Shown piece after piece: positions 24,051-36,000 of a stretch of DNA of 64,000 bases. The first letter of the stretch is position 1; every line of letters starts with the position of its first letter. The notes below the pieces were generated by a model that worked only from the letters and a program-made list of their open reading frames with translations, did not search any database and was not told where the DNA came from. Both the position numbers and the translations under genes were made by a program. The stretch lies in NCBI GenBank assembly GCA_013397455.1, contig VYZB01000533.1:525801-589800 (forward strand), read 5' to 3'. Source of the DNA: Crotophaga sulcirostris. Its lineage: Eukaryota; Chordata; Aves; Cuculiformes; Crotophagidae.

Positions 24051-27000
24051 GTGAGTCCCGGCCCGGGGAGGGTACCCGGGGGGCGCCGGGGCCGGGGCCG
24101 GGGCGGGGGGAGACGGGAAGTGTCGCCGGCGTGGCGGGAAGGAGTTTGCAGCTTAGCCCGTGCGAACTGCTGCCGGGGATGCTGCGGGAGCTGGGCGGCG
24201 CGGGGTGGGGAGCAATGCTGGGAGGATCTGCATCCTGCTAGGGCAGAGCCGGAGCCAGTGCCCTGCCCAGAACGCGGGCACAACCTGCCGGGTGGATGGC
24301 ACGGGCGGTGGGGGTTTGGGATGCTCCCCCCAGGAGCAAGGTGGGCTCCGTGGGTGCCTTGCTGGAGGAGGCAGGGCGGCAGCACCACGGGGGGGTCCCT
24401 CGGCTCCCTGCAAGGCCCGGAACCTCTGTGGTGCGTGGGGCTCGCGCATCCCACGGGAGTTCTGCATCCCGGCTTCCTGCGGTTCTCGGTCTGAATCGTC
24501 TGACGCGAGGCCGAGCTTCGTCAGTGTCATGGTAATGTGTTTGGGTTGTAGTTAATCCCTTCAGTGCAGCAGAGACCATTACGGCAAAAAGAGAGCGGAG
24601 GGGAGCGCTCCAGCAGTGTCGGTGTGTGCGTGCATGGTTGTACTCACACTGCACCTACTGTAGCTGCGGTTGTGCATAGGCACCCTCCGGGCTAGAGGAA
24701 GTGGAACGTGCGAGTGTTGACTCCTAGGTGTTTGTTAGTGCGCTCTTGGTTAATTACGACATGACTGTAGCTGTAATGAGCAAAAGGACTAGTTTTAGGA
24801 GACCACAACTCATCAAACTTGCATGAGTACCCTGCTCCAGTCTTGCTCTCTTACACCAGTCTCCCACACATAATGTCTAGCTTTAAAAGTCCACAGCCTT
24901 AGATGAAAGTGTGTGTGTAGCTCTTTAGAACCTACTGTGTGATACTAAAATGGAAAGCTGCTGCTTTTTTCACTGTGGATGCCTTTGTTACTTCCTTTGT
25001 GCACAGGGAATCTGAAGGGATGTATTCAAAAGTAAGAGGATGGGGTGCTAGGGCACAGCCAAAGGAATGTATTCTCACTTTGAATCCAATCTTGAGCCAT
25101 CAGAGGCAATTTTCATCACAGTATCCAGATTTCATACAGTAAAATATCTTCACTGAACAAGCTTTCATCCCTGTAGGAGCTGGTTTGCCACACACTTACT
25201 AATGGACGTTATTTCTGCTCAGGAACAGGTTACATGAAAACAGGTTATGCAATCATCCTAAAACTATCCAAGCTTTCAGTCTCATGCTATTTCTTGCACA
25301 CCACAATAAAAAGATGTTTTGAAACTATGGGGAAAAAAAATCCAGCCCTCAAGTAATCCCAAGTATTAATAAACAACATAGCAAAATATATTCTAGATGA
25401 AGATAGCATTGGTGTTCCAGGAAAAGATAAAAGCATTGCTAGGAATACATTCTGATCTCTGGTTTTACTAATGTGAATCCAGAGTCAGGAGTTACAGCAG
25501 ACTGTGTGATGTGCGGTGCTGGCTTTTACTATGTCTGTGTTTGGGATAGACCTGTCAGGGAAGCTGTGACATGGCCTTTCCTGAAATGATGCATTTCTGA
25601 GGAGGCACGGGGGTGATGCTGTCAAGCATCAAAAGTGTGCTGGAGAATACCATGAGCACTAACGCTCCTAAAAGGTTGCTGGAATCTTTCTGTACAGGAA
25701 ATATTAGCATGGTATGGCTTTATCATGCATCCTTTCCTCCATGTTATTGCAAAGGCTGACAGTGATTGCATTTTATTGTCTTGGGCTAATTCCAGGTATC
25801 CCAGAGGGACTGATGGATGGCAAGAGCTCTGCTGGATTGAGTTACAAGCCTCCCAGTTGCAGCTGAGTAAGGATCTATTTGACAGGCAGTGCCTTGGGGA
25901 GGAGTGAGCACCCATGAGCACAGTGTGAGAGCAGCAGCTTGCTCTTGTTTTGCCAGCTGCAGGACTTGAGCTTGCAGGTCCCTCCTCAGCATCTGATCTT
26001 GCGCCCAGTTGCTTTTCAGAGGTGTTGCTGTTTCCTTTGACTCTGCCTCAGAACCCCCACAGCTCTGCCATTAAGACAGACATAAATAAACTTGAAGTTT
26101 CAATTTCTTTTACAGTAAAGTTTAACAGTAACCTGATGGGATTGCAACACGTAGTAGTCCACTGTCAGCTTATAGTGTAGATCAAATTAAATAACAATAT
26201 CTGTGATACAGCCCCTTTATTGCAGCTGACCACAAGTTTGCCTCTGAAGTCATTTAGGAATTCAATATAACTGACTGATGGATGATCCTAATGCTGGTTA
26301 TCAGCTGGGGGAAGACTTATTCCAGTTAACTCCAGCTGGTTATGTAAATGTTGGCAGATGTTTGCCGCTGTGCATGTGTCCAGGCTTCAGTTCACACACT
26401 CTAGCAGTATGATTTCTAATGATATTTACACCTCGCTAAAAGTATTTCCATTTCTGCATACATAACACTAGGAAAATGGTTGTTTATCAAAGATTTCTTT
26501 TTTAAAACAGTAGTTCCGATGAACTGGTTCTGGCCAGATGCATTGTTACCATATTTCACCTCCTGTGTCTGAAGTGGGCAGTTTAACTTTTGATTAATAT
26601 TCCAGATGCTGTTACTTCCTCAAAACTTGCGTTCTCCACCCAGTTGACCAGTGATAAACAGGTTTTTTTTAGTCAAAATCAGTTGCCAGGATGCCTTGGA
26701 CTTTCCATGAAGGAAAGCTGAAGCAGAATTCTCTTGATTAGCGTGTAAGCTTGTATTTGTACTGTGTCAGAATGCTTAAAATCAGTGGAATGCTTTTCAA
26801 ATTGATAGGAGTCCCTAACTGAATGAAGTTCAACAAGTTGCAAGTCTAAGTGTCATAAGTTTTAAACAGGAAAATAAAACTACTGACCTTTCCCAGTTTC
26901 TAAGTTGTTTTTTTCTGGCCCTTTCTTCCAAGTTCTATGATACAGGACAGCTTTTTTAAAGTTTGAAAACTGAGATTTTGAAAGTGGAGGTGTAAGAGCA

Positions 27001-30000
27001 TCAGAAAAAGCATCAGAAAGTTTGCAGAGATTGCAAATGAAGTATAGCAATACAACCTTGTAGGGTGTTAGAAAAGCCATCTTGGGTATGAAATTGTGAC
27101 TTAATTCTTAATTCTTTTCCCTAAATAATGCCTTTGCAGGTCACCTTGTTAACTGCAAGCACATAGCAGTGGCCAGAAAACTTTATTTTTATAACAAGGG
27201 CTTGTATTTACAACTGGGAGTTCTTGCAATACAGAGCAGCACATACCTTTATACATCTGCTGAGCTAAGCCTGGGAAAGTGTGGTTTTTAGCAAAAGTAT
27301 GGATTTGTTTTGTTTAGACATTTTTAGCTCCAGATCTGCTTCCCTTCAAGGCCTTCTTCAGAAATGGACCTGCATTCTTGTCGCTAAAAACTACTTCATT
27401 GTCTCAATATGGGTGCACATAAATTTCTTTATATCGAATTTCTAGTTCTGCATTATGTAACACCTGATGCGAAATCAGGTATGTTTCTATTAATCTTTCA
27501 GAAATGTGCTGAAGACTCTTCATTTCTGGGTTTCACCTTATTTAATTGATTGGGTTAAAACACATCATTAACTAACCTGCAGTGACTGTGTTCATTGACT
27601 GTCTCAGCATTTCTTTGGCTTTGTGTAAGGCTGTAATAATGAGACCCAACTGTTTGACTCGATCGGTCAGGATGTGATTCATGGAAACTCTTCGCTTCAA
27701 GGATAAGGCCTGTGACAAAAGTCTATGTATGACAAAGTTTGGTTCTGAATATTTTTTTTTTAAAATAAACCAAGAGACTTTAAGGTACAAAAGTAAATGT
27801 GGGAAACCGTAGCTTTCTGAAGTGTGGTGAGTGTGTACATACTGTTATGTACCTTTGTATTGTATTTCTGAAATTTAATCTGCAGAATGTGGGATGTGTG
27901 GTGGTACTGCAGCATGTGTGCAGAATAACATGAGGTGCAGACAAGTTATCTTATGCTCTGGACCATCCAGAATTTGCTAAGCCAAATGTGGGCAACCTCT
28001 GCGCATAGCTTCCTAATGGGCACATCATTAGTAAGTTTGTAACTAACCCCACCCCACACACTTCCCTCATCCAGAGAATAACTTGCTGCTGGGAACTGAG
28101 CATGTGTGGACATTAGACAGTGTGACACTTTCTGTGAGCATAGAAGATGCTAATAATAATTTCTTCTGACTTTGTAATTCCTCATACAGCATAGCTAAAT
28201 GAGTACAGTGGCCTTCTGCCATTTCTGTAACTCATGGGCTATTACTTTGCAGCTACTGCTTTCCTGGTGGTGACTGCATCTCAGTGCTCCTGTACCTTTA
28301 AATCCCACCGAAAGATTTTTAGGCTAAAGTAGATGAATATTGGTAAAACAGTTTGCACATCTCCAGTGGCAGGTGCTACTACACTGTGATGTTAAGTTTG
28401 GTGCACTTGTCTAAGTGTACCTTCCAGTACAGTGCACTTAAACTAAACTTAGAATTCTATTACAACCTTATTTCCAAAAGAGATGTGGTCTGATAAAATA
28501 TTCTAGCATGTGTTTGTAATTAAAAAGGCATTACAAGACAGGATATTAATTTAATTTAGATTTTGGATGATTATCAGATAGGTTTAATTCAGAAAGGAAA
28601 TAGATATCTAAGTATGAAAGGAAGCACTATTACTAGTTAGCAGGTGGACTATTCTTGTTTCCCTTCCTGTACTGGGAAGGAATATACATAATTGAAAGTC
28701 CTTGTATTGTATGCCCTATAGTTTAAAGCTGTTCTTGGCCCTTTCAAGGTTTTACTGATTCATTGTTGAGTGAAAAGTTATAGTTGATATTTAACCAATG
28801 AGCCTTTGAGTTTTCTTTTTCTGGCTAAAAAGTAAATAGTGTAAGTCTAAAGTTGTTTTTCAGGAAGGGGTTTTATACTCTCTTGAACAATGAGAAAACG
28901 AAGTTTTGAATGTGCGAAAATGTAAGAAAGGGGCAACTACTGAGAAAGATCAGCTTTTCTTAAGTTTGCTAAATCTTGGTTTCAGTAAGTCAAGCCTTGT
29001 ATTCACCATTATGTGAATACTTCTACCGTTTTGGAGAAAGGTGTTTTTCATAAAGTTTATCATTTCTTTAGGGAGAAAGAGGCAGGAAGGGGGCCCTTAC
29101 TGTAATTATCCTGGATTAGCTAGCCAGCCTAGTGCAGTCAAGGTCAAAACCTAAAACTAAGCACTGTGTTTGTTCAGTAAATGGTTCTTGCTGCTTCCCT
29201 GCTCGTGCTTTTATTTCAGCAGGTGAGAAGTCCCTATGAACTCAGACCACGGTAAGCTGCTGATTGTCGATCAGTCTTTGGGATTTGTACATGAACATTT
29301 GTTGTCTGCCTGGGTGCTGGTTTTATACCTAACACAAGATGTTAGACCTTGTTTTCTGTTGCCCTCCAAGCACAGCAGGAACCTCCCAGACTTTATACAG
29401 CAGCCTGAGGGCTCTGGGGTTGGGTATAAGTCAGTGCCTTGCTGAGTATGGTGGCTTGAATTAGAAGATCAGAAAAACTTAAGTTTTAGCAAAAAATCAA
29501 TAGCTCATTATTCATTGCCTCTGAGTGATGCAGCACAGCTTTATGAAGAAATACATATCTACCAGTTATCACTGAATAACCTTTTCTGCAATGGGAAAAA
29601 GAAGGGGATAAGAAATCTATTTTGCATGTCTGGCATGAATTCCTCACTGGGTCCCTTTGCATTCCCTCTGGTGGCTTGGAGCCATTCATTTCTGTATGTT
29701 TAAGGCTTTGTGAAAGCTTGGTGGTCATGATGCCTGGGAACACAACACTGAGCAGGACAGAGTTGGTCTGAGTTCAGCTGCACTTGGAAAACAAGCAATC
29801 AATATTTGCTGAACACAAGTAGCCAAAGTAGGGCCTAGTTTTCAAAAAGCAGTTCACACTTAATTACAGCATTGGCTGGATATAGGTGTGCTTAAGTGTT
29901 GAATGAGATGTAAAAAGAAGAGACACTTCCGTTTCTTCCCAGAAAGAGTAGTAGTGAACATGAAGCTCAAAGTCACTTCTCTGCCTTGGCTGGAACAAAA

Positions 30001-33000
30001 GGAAAACTTCTACTTTTAAGCTGGAGTGAAATTCCTAAGTGACCGTTTCAGGTACTGCCTTGAAAATACAGGTTTCTGCTTTGCTAGTTCAGTTACCTTA
30101 ATTGTTTGTTTATTGTTTTTTTTTTTACTTATCTGCAGCTCATTTTTAATGCACTGCAACTGCTGAGTGCTATAAAGAGCCTTGTTAGGCAGTGATTATT
30201 GATGGTGATGTGGAAAATATATCACCGAAATATGTAATAGTATGGTAGAAACTTCTGCTTTCCTGCATGTACTCTCTATGACTGTCCTATGCAGTTTTCT
30301 GCACTGCTGTGGTAATTTACAGATTTCTTGTTAATAATGGAATGAGGAAAATAGTGACTCCTAAGAGGAATTGATAGCTCTCTGACAGCTGGCCAGATTC
30401 TCATTGTTTTAGCAGGACCTTGGAGAGTGAGCAGTTTTCACCCCTCGATTTCTTCTTTACATGGCCGTTGTGGTACAAAAGGAGTGCTATAGGAAATAGA
30501 AAAAAAACCAAACATGATCCATCTCTTGACTGCTCTTGATATCCCTCCAACATCGTATCTGTGACTTCTGAACTATTTGTCTTAATACTCCTAAAACACT
30601 GTTGTGTATTTCCTGTGCTCTTTCACAGCAGAAGCTGAGAACAATTTCAAGGGAATAGAGAGCAAGTTTTCGTTACGGACACCTGCAGAGCCTGATGAGG
30701 ATGTTTGCTATCTGATTCCTGGGCAGGTGGACAGCCTGGCACGGTGCAACTTCAACCATACCAGTAAAACCTTTGTGGTGATCCATGGATGGACGGTAAG
30801 AAGAAAGGGAAGGAATCTCGCATTTAACCACACTTGTGTTAAACTGTGCTAGGTATATCAGCCTAGGTAGGTAACAGATGATGTTAAGATATCTCACTTT
30901 TTAATTAAAAAAACCCCAACAGGTAACAGGAATGTATGAAAGTTGGGTCCCGAAGCTGGTGGATGCTCTGTACAAGAGGGAACCTGATTCAAATGTCGTT
31001 GTGGTGGACTGGCTAATTCGAGCTCAGCAGCACTACCCGGTGTCTGCTGCGTACACTAAGCTGGTGGGAAAGGATGTTGCTATGTTTATTGACTGGATGG
31101 AGGTAAGAGATGTAGTTGCATGTCTCACACTCTACATAATGCCCTAGTAGACAAAGTGATGCAGCTGTGTTAATCATACTGTTAAGCTATTGCAGCAGTA
31201 CTTCTGCTGGACTGGTAAAATCCTAGCATTATTTTAATGGTTTTCCTACACAAGAAGGCCTCTTATAGTACATTCCAGGAACTTAATCTTGTCGTTTGTG
31301 GACCCCTGTAGGTCCACAGGATTTCTGAAGGGCCTGTGAGAGGTAACTGTGAAAGATGGGTTGCTATATATTACAGAGCAACCAGCCCATGGGTATCAGA
31401 AGTCTGGCCTGCTTTTGGGAGATACTTAGGAGATCTGTAAACTGTTGGGGAGGGGTTGGCTGAAAGCCTTTGATGTAGTACAGAACTCTGTGTTCTGTCA
31501 TTCACTCTACATTCCTTTCTGCTTAGAATTTTGCCTTAAGTTAGTTAACTCAAGTGACCTAATATGGCACAAAATTATGTTAATTGTATTTAGTGTTTCT
31601 TCTGTTATTCATGGCTTAAAGAGTAATTCCAGTGTTTTTCTTTGTCTTCTGATGTTTTCCTGTTTGACCTCAAACTTCAAACAAATGTCTCTTCTGCAGG
31701 AGCAATTCAATTATCCTCTCAACAATGTCCACTTGCTGGGGTACAGTCTAGGTGCTCATGCTGCTGGGATTGCTGGGAGCCTAACCAAGAAGAAAGTGAA
31801 CAGAATCACTGGTAAGAAACTGATTTTTGAAGAAAACCCGTGCAGAGTCCTATCTCTTCCATGCTGAAATGTTATGTTCCTCTGGAAAATCATCAGAATA
31901 GTTGTCGCTTGTTGGCAGGACTTAGGTTATGTTCATTGTTTGTTGAATCAGTAGGGCTGATATTTCTGTAGTAGAACTGGAAAAGGTTCAGAAAAGAACA
32001 AAGGTGGTTGGTGAGAAGCCTTGGTTTACTTCTTCACAAGAAATGAGTGAGTAGGTGGGGATTCATCAGCCACAAAAAGAGACTAGTTGGGGGGACTGAC
32101 CGAGACTGGCCAAATCCAGGGCTTGAAGGTCACAGTATCTCTTGTGGCATGAGAACTTCAGCTGATTGACTTCATCCAGGCAGACATTCCTTGCAGCTGG
32201 TGGGAGCTTTTCAAAAAAGAGCAGAAGGTAGGTCTTCCTGTAGTGGGTGTAGTACCTGCTGAGCTCTTTGCGATAGTATGCTGTGGATGCAAGAAGTTTA
32301 TATGGGCTCAAAGGGAGACTTGATAGATAATTGGAAGAGGTCTACTGTGAATTAAAAAAAGTTATGCTAACAGGCTAAAGTAATAAGTCTAGGCTGAAAA
32401 TAATACTGGGGGAGTTTTGTGAAGCCAGAGGAAAGTATTCATTTGCGAATCCTATTCCCATGCATGCATTGATGTCTGCTTAGGGTGATTTTTGAAGGCT
32501 GAGAAGTGTGCTAGACAAGGCAGAGTGCTTTCCCACTCTGGGGCTGGTTTATAGCCCAACACCTGGAGAGCTGAGTCCTGACCACTGATCCCAATGTCAA
32601 AGGAAATACAAACATCAGCAAATGAGGCTAAGAAAATCACTCATCTGTGGTGCGTTTGAGAGTGCTTGGGAGCTGCATTCAAATGCGAGCCTAGCTTTCT
32701 TCCTCCTGGCACCCTTTGCCCTTTCACCTGAGCCTGGCTGTGATCCCAGATCCACAGGCATGCTGGGGGCATGGGCTAGGCAGCAGTCACATCAGGAGAG
32801 GCTGACTCCTGATAGGTGGCAGATTAAAATCCAGGAGGCCAAAGCACTAATTCTTCTACACTTCCTTTCTCTCAGCTGCAGCTTTATTGCTTTCACTGAG
32901 GCTGCCAAATCGCTCAAATACTGATAGTCTCTGTTAGGCTCCCCTGATTGCCCTCGGTGCCCAGGATGAAACTTTCCCTGGGAAAGCACATAACCCTTGG

Positions 33001-36000
33001 GCACAGGGAGTGATGAAATATGGTCCCTGAAGTCTTCACAGAGGAGGGGGAGGCAGCTGAGACTGGGAGAGGCTAACCAGGGCTGGGCAAACCTGATGTC
33101 TGTCCCCAGCTGAGGGCTGCAGGAAAGACATGTCCCTCCAGCTTTAGCTCTGCCTTCAGCCATCCCCCAAGTGGTTGTCTGGATTCAAGAGATAGTACTT
33201 GTTCACTGGCAGAATAGTTCTGGATGTTTTTCATGTCAGTGTTGCTGTGGCTTGACAGTTTACCATAATAATCTCCTTCCCCTTAGACGTGCAGACAGTG
33301 AAGCTCTTGTTTGTTTCCCACTTGTTTCCCTAGCAGGGAGTTAGAAGCAAGACATTCTCCACATTTAAGACACTTCAGATAGAAATTTTACAATTCCCCT
33401 GTTTCTTGACATTTGAGAAAATATTTACTAGCCTGTTTCTTCCATCCACTGGAAATAGCACAGCTGTGAGGAAATTACCCGGGCTTCTTTACATATGTTT
33501 ACATACACTTTATTTTTTAAGCAGTGGCAGGATTTCAAGGTACTGTATTTAATTATCTTGGATACATGAATGCTGCTTAAATGATTCCTCTTTAACATCT
33601 GCAGTGACACCAACACCATAGGTACCACATTAGGCTGGAGTATTGCATGAGTTTGGCATTTGTTATCACTGTCAGCGTCTTTGGCAGACAATCTCAGTTT
33701 TTCTTTGTGGTTTGCCCCATAAAGGGCTGGATCCAGCTGGTCCTACGTTTGAGTATGCTGATGCCCTCACCCGCCTCTCCCCGGATGATGCTGACTTTGT
33801 GGATGTTCTACATACCTACACTCGAGGCTCTCCAGACCGCAGCATCGGGATCCAGAAGCCTGTTGGACACATAGATATTTATCCTAATGGTGGTGGTTTC
33901 CAGCCAGGTTGTAACTTGGGAGAAGCACTCCGTCTGATTGCTGAGAAAGGCTTTGCAGGTGAGTTTGCTCTGAAACAAACAGTATAACATCCAAAGTAAG
34001 ATCTTAATTAGCCGCAGGTTTTCTACAAGGAAAGAAGGCAGAGAAATGTTCTTTTGAGTGCTTTTAAAAGTTACCCTTTAAAGCCCAGCTCTGGCATAGT
34101 GGATGGTACCTGTTGATAACATTGCTTTGGAGGTTTATATTGTTGTATGCATGTGTGTGTAAACATTACACACTTTCTTTCAAGATGTGGATCAGCTGGT
34201 GAAATGCTCTCATGAACGATCCATCCACCTCTTCATTGACTCCCTCCTCTATGAAGAAAAACCCAGCATGGCCTACCGCTGCAACACAAAGGAGGCCTTT
34301 GAGAAAGGTCTCTGCCTGAGCTGCCGAAAGAACCGCTGCAACAATTTGGGTTACAAGGTCAACAGAGTAAGAACGAAGAGGAACACCAAAATGTACTTGA
34401 AAACTCGTGCTCAGATGCCTTATAAAGGTATGCCCTGCTTGCTTGCTGGTGAGCAAGACTGGTACTTTTTAGCTGTGTGTTGAGGTGGGTGCGTGCTGCA
34501 GATGACAATATTGATGCTCTGGTGTCTGTGCCTGCAGTTTTCTGTTAAGCACAAGCGAAAATGTAGTGTCAGAAAACATATCTTACCTAAGGTGTGGAGG
34601 TGAGGGTAGAATACCAAAAAAGCTATTTTGTAACAAGTTTCTAAGTAGAAAATAAGGGATTACCCTGTGACCCAGTCACTTGGTACAACTGAGTCTTCCA
34701 CATTTTTTCAGTGTTTTTATCCAAAATTTTTCATACTGCTAGGAAAATAATCAGCAGAGCTCAGCCTGGTGAGCGACTTCTTTAAAGATGCACAACCACC
34801 AGACTTATGCCTTTTGTAGTGTCTTTGGAAGGGGAGCACAAGCCCTCATTAAAATATCGTGACACTTTTTGATTCCCATTACCACAGTGGTAGGTCTGAG
34901 CCAGACATTATCAGAAAGAATTGGAAGGCTTTCAGCTGTAGAAATAGCTTCAGAGTAGGATTTTACAACTTCATTTTTTTTTTCTCCTCAGTTTTGTCTG
35001 TGGCATATGGTATGGTCATTGTGTGGTGGACCAACAATGAGAGGGCACATTCCTGCAGTAGTAGAACAGCTGCAAGTCTAGTGTTTTGTTGGCATTTGGT
35101 GCTTAATCTGCAGTGTCAGTGGGTTGATAACTTTTTTTTCAGCAAGGGCCCTACATGAATAGGGTACAGCTTGCTTGTTTCAAGTCAAGGGTGGCAAATC
35201 TTACACATTTATAACAGATTTGAAGGTGATACTGCAGACTCTGGGGTTATTATAATGGCAGTCAACATAAATGCGGTGTTTACTTGCAAAAACTGCAAAG
35301 ATGGTTTTTTAATAGTGATTCCCTTGCATCCTAATCTTTACCTCATTGCAAGAATAGGTCTCTGTATACCTGCAAGGAACTGAACTTCTCAGTTCAGTGA
35401 TGTTGGCATTTTTCTAGGACTTGTATGGGGGTTTTGGATGGTTTTGTCACCAGCAGTCTCTTTAGAGGTGGAGATTTTTTCCTAATGGCCTTCTCTTTTG
35501 TGTTCTTCCAGTCTTTCATTACCAGGTCAAGATCCATTTCTTTGGAAAGACTAATATGACCAAGACAAACCAGCCATTCCTGATCTCCCTCTATGGCACT
35601 CTAGATGAGAGTGAGAACATTGCTTTCACACTGTGAGTAGCTACAGGAACAACTACAATGTACTGTTGAGTCTACCTAAATCTGTAAAAGTCCCAGCTAA
35701 AAACCTTGTTCTAGCTCTACCTACAGAAATTTTACAGAGTCCTAGAATCTGCTCCTTGATCAGTCCCCTTGATCAAGGGGATGCATCCACTGCTGGAGCT
35801 AATGATCTGAGCTCTAAAGGAGCTGTTCAGATCAAATATCTGAAATATGGACATGTTAAGTCTGACTTGTGGCTCAGCCTTATGAGAATTTTTCTAATGT
35901 TGCAGGTTTTTTCTTCACTTTCCACTCTTTTTATGCTATGTACCAGCTGTGCTAAAGCTCCTTAAAAGCAGACTGCAACCTGGAGTTAATTAGCTGCTGG

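Larger units (their letters stand above)
23612..24520. other. CpG island over LPL promoter, exon 1 and start of intron 1
   Basis: CG dinucleotides and G/C runs are far denser here than in the AT-rich flanks. The island spans the promoter, the 5' UTR (apart from two T tracts), exon 1 and about 470 bp of intron 1. It probably continues leftward into the gap. The boundaries are by eye. Confidence 0.75.

Noticed and set aside
23633..24241. A 202-codon frame containing the LPL signal peptide
   Set aside because: Only the part 23990-24050 is LPL exon 1. The upstream part is promoter and UTR, and the downstream part is intron 1. An N-terminally extended LPL is not supported by known family structure.
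23900..24654. Several 120-184 codon frames around exon 1 on both strands
   Set aside because: Shadow frames caused by high GC content, with no domain motif.
31445..31867. 140-codon frame as a separate gene
   Set aside because: It is intron 3 read-through into LPL exon 4 and then intron 4.
31969..32010. Possible old CR1/L3 fragment in LPL intron 4
   Set aside because: Only about 40 bp resemble the LINE motif (AACTGGAAAAGGTTCAGAAAAG). The flanks do not continue the match, so it was not listed as an element.
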